DNA of 39,539 bases from an uncultured Lachnospiraceae bacterium (lineage in GTDB: Bacteria > Bacillota > Clostridia > Lachnospirales > Lachnospiraceae), in the NCBI GenBank assembly GCA_947169935.1, contig CAMVRS010000012.1, positions 1-39,539 on the forward strand. The letters are read 5' to 3'. Under the pieces are notes generated by a model. That model did no database searches and was not told where the DNA came from. It saw nothing but the letters and a program-made list of their open reading frames with translations. Made by a program: the position numbers and the translations under genes. Shown here one piece after another: positions 23,710 to 30,853 of the stretch; position 1 is the stretch's first letter; each line of letters opens with the position of its first letter.

Positions 23710-24753
23710 TTATCTTCTGTGGCGGGGTCTTGCAGCCTCCGCATTAACATTTTCCTCCCTGACCGGGCTTACTGCCCCGTATGTACCGGTTTTCTCGGAT
23801 ACCATTGATACCTTCTGCTCTCTTGCACACTCATCTGCCAGTGACAGGGTCTTTGTCTTTGCATCGTACTTATATACGTTGTCGGAGAGCCGTTCTTCCG
23901 GAGCCACCTGCATCTGGTTAACTTCCCTTACCATCTTTGTAAGGACATCTACATCCATATCCGGCTTGCACGGTACGGCGATAGTCTCGTGTATAGAAGA
24001 CGGAAGGATATACAGATCAGCGCCTACCTTTTCGGAGAGTCTTTCAAGGGCATCCGAATATACCAATGTCGCAGCCCCGTTCGTCTTTCTCTCATTTGTG
24101 ATCACATACATCATCTCATTGGGTCCGATCTCAGGCATTATATCCTCAGCCCATTCTCCCATCATCTCCCTTATGAGCTCGCCCATCCCTTTTACCTGTG
24201 CAGGCATGAGCTCGTTACTGTTCTTTACAGCACACTCATGGAGTTCCCCGGGAGTGATATCCCACTGTTTCATATGCTTATCCGTGATCAGGATAGTCCC
24301 GATCTGTTCCCCTGCACTGCCAAGATATACCTTATAGACAATGGCAAGGTCTTCGGTCATCTTATGGGGGACAGTCTTAAGCATGTCTGCGTTCTTCTCC
24401 GCGTTTACCAGTGACATGATCACATGCGATCTGATAAAGTCCGGATCACTGAAGTTTTTTGCAACATCCACGATACCTATATCAGGAGTCGCATGCTCCA
24501 TCTCGATCTGTGCGAGCTTCTCAAGGACTACTTCCATCTCCATGCCCTGATCCTTATAGGTCTCATAGAATGATTCCAGATAGATAGTAGGGCTTATGTT
24601 GCTGTCCTTTGTCTGGATCGTAAGGCCGTGAAGGAGCATACCGTTGTTCTTCCTCACTTCATTGACCGATACTTTTGCATCTGCAAACTCTTCCGGCAGG
24701 TGATCCTTGATGTGATCTGCCACATGCTGCTTAAATTCATCAAAATCAAGCAT
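23710..24753 (-). CDS. DUF5688 family protein
   Basis: 347 residues. The start MLDFDEFKQHVADHIKDHLP, the following VNEVRKNNGMLLHGLTI, the SPTIYLESFYETYK segment and the LYILPSSIHETIAVP block are the usual signature of DUF5688, a family found on many Firmicute mobile elements. It has no catalytic motif known to me and no membrane segment. The ATG overlaps the stop of the small gene before it. Function unknown; the conserved placement near antirestriction and relaxase genes suggests a role after transfer. Confidence 0.85.
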   Translation of the reverse strand: MLDFDEFKQHVADHIKDHLPEEFADAKVSVNEVRKNNGMLLHGLTIQTKDSNISPTIYLESFYETYKDQGMEMEVVLEKLAQIEMEHATPDIGIVDVAKNFSDPDFIRSHVIMSLVNAEKNADMLKTVPHKMTEDLAIVYKVYLGSAGEQIGTILITDKHMKQWDITPGELHECAVKNSNELMPAQVKGMGELIREMMGEWAEDIMPEIGPNEMMYVITNERKTNGAATLVYSDALERLSEKVGADLYILPSSIHETIAVPCKPDMDVDVLTKMVREVNQMQVAPEERLSDNVYKYDAKTKTLSLADECAREQKVSMVSEKTGTYGAVSPVREENVNAEAARPRHRR

Positions 24754-24892
24754 CGTTCTTATCCTCCTTTTCCTCTTTCTCCTTCTTTTCTTTCAGGAGC
24801 TTAACCATTCCCCCGGCAGCTGCCCTTACCTGGGCATCTTCCGTGAAGTTTCCTTCAAACTCCACTACCGTGTTCTCAAAAGAATAATCCAT
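24746..24892 (-). CDS. 48-residue charged protein upstream of DUF5688
   Basis: Translated from an ATG at 24892 with GAAGGAGG upstream. It reads MDYSFENTVVEFEGNFTEDA, then a Gly-Met segment, then a Lys/Glu-only tail (KEKKEKEEKEDKNDA). Its stop overlaps the DUF5688 ATG by 8 nt. The strong ribosome site and the overlap support a real gene. No family recognised. Confidence 0.65.
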   Translation of the reverse strand: MDYSFENTVVEFEGNFTEDAQVRAAAGGMVKLLKEKKEKEEKEDKNDA

Positions 24893-24977
24893 CTCTTCTA
24901 CCTCCTTCGTTATTGCGGATCTTATCCTTCATCCGTTATGTAGCTTATGTCTGTTCCAAATCCGTAATATTTCCCTG

Positions 24978-25952
24978 CTATCTTTTTTTATGGGGTACTG
25001 CAGTATAGACAGCGGTATCCTCCGACACCTTTGGCAGCGGCATTTCTTCAGCTGTATCCACCCTGTCACTGTGAAGAGCCTTTATCTTTTCCTCTATGGA
25101 TGCCGATATGCTGTCTGCAGTATGCTTGATGATATCCAGGTTCTCCTTAAGCTCGCTCATCTCCTTATCCTTACTCCACCCTGATATATATCCGAAGGAA
25201 TACTCGGATGTATCGAGTCCCATCATCTGGCTCACCCAGTATGCAACGCTCTCCGCCTGTACCTCCTTTGTCTGCCGGTCCCACTTATCCTCTTTGCTGC
25301 CATGCTTAAGCGTTGCATGTGCTATCTCATGTATCATCGTCTTTATCATCTGCAGCTGCGGGAGCCTCTCATCTATCACTATCTTTTCCGACGACGGTGA
25401 GTAATATCCGTTCGCACCGCTGTCTATCACTTCAAAAGTTACCGGCACCGGGCTGATCTCCATGAGTATCTGCTTCATCTCGTCAAAGGAATCAACATCT
25501 CTTTCCAGGCGCTCGGTGAGTGTCGGTATCGGATCACCGCTGGTCTGGGATACATCAAATACATACACCGGTCTGAACGTCTGATACTCCCTCATGACAG
25601 TCTCCGTTTTCTGATGACCGTCAGCATCAAGCACCGCCCGGTTATTCTCATCAAATACCTCTTCCTCCACTTCGGTCTTTCCCTTTATCGGTGCCAGGAT
25701 CATTATCCCGTGCTCACCCTTATTGACCGTTCTGTTAAAATCCGTCTGCCATTTCCTGAAACCGCACACAAGGCTGGCCTGTGGCAGCTGGCTGACAATG
25801 AGAATGCTGTTATTGATGGAGTACCTGGGGAACCTTGACATGGCTGAGATATATTCCCGGTATTTCTCCGATGAAAAGATCTCCCTCACCCCGTCCTCCA
25901 GCTTTTTCTGGATGGCACTCATCTTTTCTTCTCTTGTCTGTTTTTGGGCCAT
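24978..25952 (-). CDS. ArdC-like antirestriction protein with metallopeptidase domain
   Basis: 324 residues. The N-terminal ArdC single-strand-DNA-binding domain (about 15-135) has YSINNSILIVSQLPQASLV, GFRKWQ and a later FRPVYVFDVSQT. The C-terminal zinc metallopeptidase-like domain has HEIAH at 208-212 and a probable third ligand Glu in EVQAESVAYWV. ArdC-type proteins protect incoming plasmid DNA against restriction. The stop follows an A-run (A7 at 24989-24983), and the -1 frame continues with protein-like codons for 19 residues, so a frameshift is possible. It lies between a deoxyribosyltransferase-like gene and a 48-residue gene. Confidence 0.88.
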   Translation of the reverse strand: MAQKQTREEKMSAIQKKLEDGVREIFSSEKYREYISAMSRFPRYSINNSILIVSQLPQASLVCGFRKWQTDFNRTVNKGEHGIMILAPIKGKTEVEEEVFDENNRAVLDADGHQKTETVMREYQTFRPVYVFDVSQTSGDPIPTLTERLERDVDSFDEMKQILMEISPVPVTFEVIDSGANGYYSPSSEKIVIDERLPQLQMIKTMIHEIAHATLKHGSKEDKWDRQTKEVQAESVAYWVSQMMGLDTSEYSFGYISGWSKDKEMSELKENLDIIKHTADSISASIEEKIKALHSDRVDTAEEMPLPKVSEDTAVYTAVPHKKR

Positions 25953-25982
25953 ACGATCACTTCCTTTCCGCTGTGGTATCTG

Positions 25983-26318
25983 CTATTCACCGCATTCCAG
26001 CACACCCTCCAGCGTTGTCGGTATCACCTTTGAATGCTTCGCAAGGGAGATATCCGCTTTCACATCATCATTGATCTTCTTTCCGCACACCACAAGGAAT
26101 CTGGCGCGTCTCAAAAGATCCTCCGACATCTCACGGCGTTTCTTCTCAGCATCCGGATCATCATCTGCTATGATGCCGCTAAAGACCAGCACAGGGCACA
26201 GCGGCAGATATCCTGCCTTTACAAGTTCACTGCAGTACTTCCTTGCCTGGTCCTCTGCATCCACTCTGTTCTTACTCCATGCTGCCGTCACATATGCTCT
26301 GGGTATAGTCCTGCTCAT
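25983..26318 (-). CDS. DUF7768/DUF4406-like nucleoside deoxyribosyltransferase-fold protein
   Basis: 111 residues. The start (TIPRAYVTAAWSKNRVDAED), then GYLPLCPVLVFSGII, and a later LVVCGKKINDDVKADISLAK follow the plan of small deoxyribosyltransferase-fold proteins of phages and plasmids: 'Y.saP...n...A..yc..l...G..P..ph..f'. GGAGGAG precedes the ATG. The enzymatic role is unproven. It sits between ArdC and an unknown gene in the same transcript. Confidence 0.6.
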   Translation of the reverse strand: MSRTIPRAYVTAAWSKNRVDAEDQARKYCSELVKAGYLPLCPVLVFSGIIADDDPDAEKKRREMSEDLLRRARFLVVCGKKINDDVKADISLAKHSKVIPTTLEGVLECGE

Positions 26319-26333
26319 CTCATTCTCCTCCTG

Positions 26334-26744
26334 TCACATCTCGTATGCCGTATACTTCCGGCCGTTAACAACAAGCCAGATCAGGCGGCTTAAAAACGCT
26401 TTCTTCGCAAGCTCATAATCTTTTCCGCTTAACATATGCGGGCCGTCCTTATCCCACTTTACGATGACTGCCGATCCGATATAATACCTGCCCTCACCAA
26501 TCTTTAATACCTTCTCACCGTTAAAGACAGCCACATAAGCAGTACCTCCGATATTATCCGCAAGACCGGTATCAGACATGCGTTTTAAGATATCGTATGT
26601 CTCATCAGGATCTATCCGCCTGTACTCACCGTTGGTAGCTATGACTAATGCTCCCATATCCGACTCTCCTTCCTCATCCACATGTACAACTGATGCCCCG
26701 TCTGTAACAGGATCCAATGCTATGTTGATCTCTAAATCCTTCAT
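26334..26744 (-). CDS. Hypothetical protein of the establishment block
   Basis: 136 residues, with GGAGGAAAAAGG before the ATG. The first half is acidic with beta-like character (VTDGASVVHVDEEGESDMGA); the C-terminal half ends in a Lys/Tyr-rich helix (WLVVNGRKYTAYEM). No family or motif is recognised. It is 15 nt upstream of the deoxyribosyltransferase-like gene and shares its strand and base composition, so it probably belongs to the same operon. Confidence 0.6.
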   Translation of the reverse strand: MKDLEINIALDPVTDGASVVHVDEEGESDMGALVIATNGEYRRIDPDETYDILKRMSDTGLADNIGGTAYVAVFNGEKVLKIGEGRYYIGSAVIVKWDKDGPHMLSGKDYELAKKAFLSRLIWLVVNGRKYTAYEM

Positions 26745-26804
26745 CCTTTTTCCTCCGTTTTTTATTAAATATTGTTATCTGTTTCTTTGTGTGTAATGCT
26801 GTGA

Positions 26805-27092
26805 TCACTTCCCTGCAGCGCTTAATCTGTTGTATTCGATCATCTGATCAACAAGCTCACACATGTTCTTATCAAAGGCTTCCGTTACCGTTATGATCAT
26901 GCCGATGATATCTAAAAACTCACCGTCGCTGCTCTTTGGATGATTTACATGATCCTTCGAATACTCGTCATACAGATGATCCAGAATGTCGATGCCATTT
27001 ATCCTGGCACAGCGCAGATACGTTTTCTGCCCCTCAGAGAATCCGATCCCGCTATGCTCTGCATCTTCGATCTTCTTTTCAAACTTGTACAT
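26805..27092 (-). CDS. Small helical hypothetical protein
   Basis: 95 residues from the ATG at 27092 (MYKFEKKIEDAEHSGIGFSE), chosen because AAAGGAGGAGG lies just upstream; the frame runs 12 codons further without a ribosome site. The sequence looks all-helical. I recognise no family. It is the most upstream gene of the minus-strand block that runs to the relaxase. The region before it (27093-27316) has a hairpin and a poly-A run but no clear promoter. Confidence 0.6.
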   Translation of the reverse strand: MYKFEKKIEDAEHSGIGFSEGQKTYLRCARINGIDILDHLYDEYSKDHVNHPKSSDGEFLDIIGMIITVTEAFDKNMCELVDQMIEYNRLSAAGK

Positions 27093-27316
27093 GTCCTCCT
27101 CCTTTCCGCTGCTTCCTTTTCCTCTCATTAAGTTAGTGGGACATGTAACGCGCTAATCCGAAATGTGGGGAATACCGGTCTCTGATGATCCCGGTAGGGG
27201 CCACAATGTGTCATATCGAGCATGAAAAAAAAAAAAATCGTCATGAATAAGGATGTTCGTTGCCAAAATGTGAGATAGAATTATTAAAAATCTATACTTT
27301 ATGGGAGAGTCCTATT

Positions 27317-28000
27317 ATGTTTTGTAAAAAATGTGGAAGTGAACTTGACGAAGGATCTTTATTCTGTAATAAGTGCGGAACCCCTGTGAATGATAACGCC
27401 AGTGGAAATCAAGACGCTAAACCATCTGCTTCTGTATTGAATACTGATAGTATAGCATTATCTAAGAAAAACCTGTTACTAATAGGAATGGGAGCAATCC
27501 TTTTGTTATCAGTGCTTTCCGGAGTTTTTAAACTATATGTTTATGAAGGCTCATGGAGCGATGAAGGTCTGAGCCTTTGGGATATCGGCAAGGAATTAAT
27601 GGGCTCTACTAATACCGGAAGAAACGTAGCCGTTCTTTTGGGACTTGCTGGATGGGTAGGAGGAATATGGTTTACAATAGATTATTTCGGAAACTTCATA
27701 AAGGAAAAAAAGGATCCAAAAAAGTTTTCTACTGATGCAATAATCGCAGGTGTGTGTCAAGCTGCATCAGTTTTCATTACCGGAACGGCATCATCTTATT
27801 TGCACGTAGGTGCATTAGGGTGGATTATTATAGTTGCTTCATTACTAAATGCAACTGTTCTGGCATTAATGTATAATGATACTATTAAGAAAGATATTAA
27901 ACCCTTTGCAGATGATAAAAAAATAAAAGTGTGTCCACACTGCAAAGCGGATGTTCCATTCGGAAGCAAATGTCCTAAATGCGGTAAGTTCCTATACTAA
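27317..28000 (+). CDS. Double zinc-ribbon membrane protein
   Basis: 227 residues from the ATG at 27317, with GGGAGAG upstream. A zinc ribbon at the N-terminus (FCKKCGSELDEGSLFCNKCG) and another at the extreme C-terminus (CPHCKADVPFGSKCPKCG) flank four or so membrane segments (about 53-75, 105-130, 142-165, 170-190). Both ribbons should be cytoplasmic. It resembles the many zinc-ribbon membrane proteins of Clostridia and has no known function. It is one of two plus-strand genes within the minus-strand block, AT-richer than its neighbours, with its own terminator. Confidence 0.85.
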   Translation: MFCKKCGSELDEGSLFCNKCGTPVNDNASGNQDAKPSASVLNTDSIALSKKNLLLIGMGAILLLSVLSGVFKLYVYEGSWSDEGLSLWDIGKELMGSTNTGRNVAVLLGLAGWVGGIWFTIDYFGNFIKEKKDPKKFSTDAIIAGVCQAASVFITGTASSYLHVGALGWIIIVASLLNATVLALMYNDTIKKDIKPFADDKKIKVCPHCKADVPFGSKCPKCGKFLY

Positions 28001-28023
28001 TAAGATTCTTTCTTAAAAGAATC

Positions 28024-28057
28024 ATCCCCCTTTTCAAACATGAAAGGGGGGATTTTC
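28024..28057 (+). terminator. Terminator after the double zinc-ribbon gene
   Basis: ATCCCCCTTTTCA (28024-28036) pairs with TGAAAGGGGGGAT (28041-28053), 13 bp with one wobble, followed by TTTTC. Confidence 0.85.
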
Positions 28058-28254
28058 TATCTTAGTATCGCCATTTTAAGCTCCACCATCTGGTAAATAT
28101 ATTAAATTCCAAATTATGCGTTTTACGCTATATACATCCCACAATAATTTATTTATAATGTGTTATAATTATATAGGTTATTGTGCTATATAACAGCCCT
28201 ATGTAAATGTATTATGTTATAGATGTATATACCATTGAGAAGGAGATCAATAAT

Positions 28255-28539
28255 ATGGACGTGTCGTATGTCATGAAGGAAATCGAACTAAATCCACTGG
28301 ATCCCAAACGCTATGATGCTGCGGTAAAGCTGTTAGTAGCCATAGCATCATCAGAGCCTGATTTTAAAGATTCTAAAGCTTATTTAAATGAAATTTATAG
28401 TAATATAGAGAACGACGAAAAGATAGCAATCTCATTATTGGATGCAATCAAGGCAGCGAAATCGCACGTTCAGAAAGAAATTAACAACAGAATTATAGAC
28501 GAACATTTGTTGGCTTACAAGATAAATACCCAAGCATAA
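28255..28539 (+). CDS. Small helical hypothetical protein
   Basis: 94 residues from the ATG at 28255 with GAAGGAG upstream; earlier in-frame starts have no ribosome site. The sequence (MDVSYVMKEIELNPLDPKRY, AVKLLVAIASSEPDF) is mostly helical and resembles a tetratricopeptide-like hairpin pair. No family assigned. A TATAAT at 28154-28159, 17 nt after TATACA, could be its promoter, and a second TATAAT follows 10 bp later. Confidence 0.6.
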   Translation: MDVSYVMKEIELNPLDPKRYDAAVKLLVAIASSEPDFKDSKAYLNEIYSNIENDEKIAISLLDAIKAAKSHVQKEINNRIIDEHLLAYKINTQA

Positions 28540-28607
28540 TTCAATTAGTACCAATTTATTATTTGCCAAGGATGAAAACAGCAATAAATTATCATTACAA
28601 ATAAATA

Positions 28608-28711
28608 CAGGATACAGTTTTAAGATATCCGTTAAAGAGATATACCAACTACATTATATCATCAACTATTTACACCAACGCTCTTTAACGTTATATCTTA
28701 TCCGTATCCTG
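28608..28711. repeat. Long imperfect inverted repeat, arms about 31 nt
   Basis: The left arm at 28608-28639 and the right arm at 28681-28711 share CAGGATAC.G..TAAGATAT..-CGTTAAAGAG when read from each end, with a 41-nt AT-rich loop. It lies in a 237-base gap between the 94-residue gene and the HU terminator and does not look like a simple terminator, having no T-run. Possible explanations are a regulatory RNA, a protein-binding site or a relic of a small mobile element. Confidence 0.7.
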
Positions 28712-28732
28712 ATATTTGCTGTAACATGCCAT

Positions 28733-28764
28733 AAGAAAAGGCTGCCCAGATATACCACGCAGCC
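28733..28764 (-). terminator. Terminator of the HU gene
   Basis: On the minus strand GGCTGC (28764-28759) pairs with GCAGCC (28745-28740), followed by TTTTCTT. It lies 13 nt after the HU stop codon. Confidence 0.8.
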
Positions 28765-28776
28765 ATAAAACATATA

Positions 28777-29061
28777 TTATTTCTTATTGCCGTTTACAAG
28801 ATCCTTAAGAGCCTTGCCTGCTTTGAACTTGGGAACAGTTGCAGCAGGGATCTTGATAGCTTCGCCGGTAGCGGGATTCTTACCCTTGCGGGCTGCTCTC
28901 TTGGAAGTCTCGAAAGTACCAAAGCCTACCAGCTGTACTTTACCCTTCTTCTTAAGCTCCTTGGATACTGCGTTAGTGAAAGCCTTGAGTGCCTTATCAG
29001 CATCGGTCTTTGAAAGTCCGGCTTCCTTTGCCATAACATCAACTAATTCTGCACGATTCAT
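28777..29061 (-). CDS. hup: HU-family DNA-binding protein
   Basis: 94 residues, the normal HU length. It begins MNRAELVDVMAKEAGLSKTD and has the beta-arm signature GFGTFETSKRAARKGKNP ahead of KIPAATVPKFKAGKALKDLV. AAGGAGGAG precedes the ATG. HU bends and compacts DNA as a dimer and assists recombination, replication and transposition. The gene has its own promoter and terminator. It could be element-encoded, since many conjugative elements carry an HU; the window does not show whether the host has another. Confidence 0.96.
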   Translation of the reverse strand: MNRAELVDVMAKEAGLSKTDADKALKAFTNAVSKELKKKGKVQLVGFGTFETSKRAARKGKNPATGEAIKIPAATVPKFKAGKALKDLVNGNKK

Positions 29062-29117
29062 TTTTTCTCTCCTCCTTAGTAATCTTTACTCAAAAACAAT
29101 GAGTATGCAGTAAGAGA

Positions 29118-29146
29118 ATATTAACACAAAAACGTGCGGGATTCAA
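29118..29146 (-). promoter_or_regulatory. Sigma-A promoter of the HU gene
   Basis: Minus-strand TTGAAT (29146-29141), a 17-nt spacer and TAATAT (29123-29118), about 57 nt before the HU start codon. Each hexamer matches the consensus at five or four positions with ideal spacing. Confidence 0.75.
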
Positions 29147-29168
29147 GAAATATCAGCTTTTTCTCCGT

Positions 29169-29723
29169 CTATAGCGTCCAATCCTGTGCTTCAATTCCCA
29201 AGAATTTCTTGTCTCTGAATCCAATGCAGATACCATGCTCCTCATTGCATTTGCAGTCACCGTAAAATGAAATTTCCGGATAGACAAAACCATCGTTTGA
29301 TCGCCACACCTTTGTCACGTTTATAGCAATGGCATATATATTTAATTCTTCTTCCAGATTATCTACCTTGATTTCTTCATCTGCCCAGCATGAGTATTCT
29401 TCCTCACAATATTCAATGATCTTCTCTGCATAGTCTTCAATCTTTACGTTCTCTATAAACCAGTTCAACACTTCAATTTCTTCTTTACTAAGATCAAAAG
29501 CTCCTTTTTTGTGCTCTCCATTTTCGTCATATTTATTATCTCCGGTACTGAAAACCTTCACTTTTTTCGGTTTTCCAAACATGCTGATAGTAATAACGTC
29601 ATTGTTTTTTAAGTTCTGGATCTTTGCATGATCTTCCGCAGACTCAAACCGCTTTCCGCATTCTACGCAAAAGTTTGCTTCTCCCATTCTTTTTGCACCG
29701 CAATTACGGCAGAACTTATCCAT
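29169..29723 (-). CDS. Zinc-ribbon protein with DUF6985-like domain
   Basis: 184 residues from the ATG at 29723 with GGAGGAAG upstream. An N-terminal zinc ribbon (KFCRNCGAKRMGEANFCVEC) is followed by a beta-rich acidic domain ending FYGDCKCNEEHGICIGFRD, the typical C-terminal pattern of DUF6985 ('..DC.W..EHG.g....'). There is no membrane segment, unlike the other zinc-ribbon proteins in the window. DUF6985 proteins often occur near polymorphic toxins as possible immunity proteins, but no toxin is adjacent here. Confidence 0.75.
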   Translation of the reverse strand: MDKFCRNCGAKRMGEANFCVECGKRFESAEDHAKIQNLKNNDVITISMFGKPKKVKVFSTGDNKYDENGEHKKGAFDLSKEEIEVLNWFIENVKIEDYAEKIIEYCEEEYSCWADEEIKVDNLEEELNIYAIAINVTKVWRSNDGFVYPEISFYGDCKCNEEHGICIGFRDKKFLGIEAQDWTL

Positions 29724-29872
29724 TTTTCTTCCTCCAAACACCGGCTCGTAATCTCAGGATCCTATCATACTCATCTGTAACAATAAGATCCTTTCTTACG
29801 TTTTATCTGTATTTATCTTAAATTCTACCATAGACATATAATAATGAAAAGGGACATTCATGCTGGTTTTTA

Positions 29873-30442
29873 TTACCTCCGTTTCCTGCTCCTCGTAGTA
29901 ACATGATCCTCTGCAGCATGCGCAGCATCGATATTTATTTTTGTATGATCATCTTGAAGTTCCAGAGCTTTCATTGGCATTATACCTTTTTCCTTGAAGC
30001 TGAAATACTTACTGTTATCTCCACCGACAATGATATGATCCACGAGCGGTATCCCCATGATCTCACATACGCTTACCATCCTGTCGGTTATCTTTGCATC
30101 ATCCTTACTCGGGACTATATTGGAACTCGGATGATTATGCAGCATGAGTATACTTGCGGCATTGGAAAGTATCGCAGTTTTCATTATCTCTCTGGGATTT
30201 ACCATGGCTCCATCAAGTGTACCTATGCTGCATATGCTGCAGTTGATAGGACAGCCGTCAGTTCTTAAGTTAATGATGCATATCACTTCCCGATCCATCT
30301 TACACAGAAACTCTCCCAGCAGCTCAACAGCATCCCCGGGAGTTTTTACCGGTTTCCTGCTCATGAGGGGTGCATCCTTAACCAAACGTATCGATACCAT
30401 ATCCAGCTGAGATTCACGAACTTCCTTTGTTCCCGCCATCAT
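29873..30442 (-). CDS. RadC-family JAB/MPN-domain protein
   Basis: 189 residues, a JAB domain without the N-terminal helix-hairpin-helix of chromosomal RadC. The JAMM-type metal site is visible: LHNHPSSNIVPSKDD with H102, H104 and D115, preceded by the RadC core 'CSIGTLDGAMVNPREIMKTA' and followed by DHIIVGGDNSKYFSFKEKG. Mobile-element RadC proteins are common near antirestriction genes; their biochemical role is unknown. Its 5' end overlaps the 42-codon gene before it by 29 nt, in a MobC-peptide-RadC cluster. Confidence 0.92.
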   Translation of the reverse strand: MMAGTKEVRESQLDMVSIRLVKDAPLMSRKPVKTPGDAVELLGEFLCKMDREVICIINLRTDGCPINCSICSIGTLDGAMVNPREIMKTAILSNAASILMLHNHPSSNIVPSKDDAKITDRMVSVCEIMGIPLVDHIIVGGDNSKYFSFKEKGIMPMKALELQDDHTKINIDAAHAAEDHVTTRSRKRR

Positions 30443-30542
30443 CCGCCTCCAGTATTATATTTATCATAAATTCCCCATCATGATCATCATTAACAAGATC
30501 CACGATCTCATCCATGGTATATTCCTTATCCGTTGTCTCCAC
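30414..30542 (-). CDS. 42-residue acidic peptide with GTG start
   Basis: A GTG at 30542 preceded by AAGGAGGGATAAG opens a 42-codon frame (VETTDKEYTMDEIVDLVNDD, then HDGEFMINIILEADDGG). I prefer it to the upstream in-frame ATG, which overlaps the previous gene and lacks a ribosome site. Its end overlaps the start of the RadC gene by 29 nt and its start is 2 nt from the MobC-like stop, typical of a coupled operon. No family recognised. Confidence 0.55.
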   Translation of the reverse strand: METTDKEYTMDEIVDLVNDDHDGEFMINIILEADDGGNKGSS

Positions 30543-30543
30543 C

Positions 30544-30834
30544 TTATCCCTCCTTAAACCGTCCTGAAAGGATATCCTTGATATCCGACATTTTCTGCAT
30601 GATGATAAGTCTGTCCTCATCGGAAAGATCTTCTTTCATGGCTATCACCTTAAGATCTCTTTCTATGCTCTCAAGGGAGTGTATCAGCTCCCGGTATTTT
30701 AGTACCGGGGGCCTGATATCACGTCTGCCGTTAAGCAGGTACTTAAGATATTGTGATCTTGTCATACCTGCTTTATCCCGCGCTTTATCAAATCTTTCCA
30801 CTTCTTCATCCGGCAGGCTCAAAAACAGCCTCAT
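30544..30834 (-). CDS. MobC-like relaxosome accessory protein (ribbon-helix-helix)
   Basis: 96 residues. It begins with a ribbon-helix-helix fold (MRLFLSLPDEEVERFDKARD, then KAGMTRSQYLKYLLNGRRD) and continues with the MobC pattern PPVLKYRELIHSLESIERDL and IAMKEDLSDEDR. MobC proteins bind oriT next to the nic site, open the strands and recruit the relaxase. AAGGAG precedes the ATG. It is the second gene from the candidate oriT at 32.63 kb, as expected for a relaxosome gene, though the relaxase itself lies 8 kb further on. Confidence 0.75.
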   Translation of the reverse strand: MRLFLSLPDEEVERFDKARDKAGMTRSQYLKYLLNGRRDIRPPVLKYRELIHSLESIERDLKVIAMKEDLSDEDRLIIMQKMSDIKDILSGRFKEG

Positions 30835-30853
30835 CTCTTAATCTCCTTATTGG

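Noticed and set aside
27129-27316. Riboswitch or promoter in the gap with the 13-A run and the ACCGG...CCGGT hairpin
   Set aside because: The 5-bp hairpin matches no aptamer I know, and neither strand shows a convincing -35/-10 pair; nothing firm is seen in this stretch.
28695-28715. TATCCTG core in the 28.6 kb hairpin as the main oriT
   Set aside because: The core is followed by A rather than a pyrimidine and lies inside the hairpin arm instead of beyond it; the 32.63 kb site fits the MOBP layout better.
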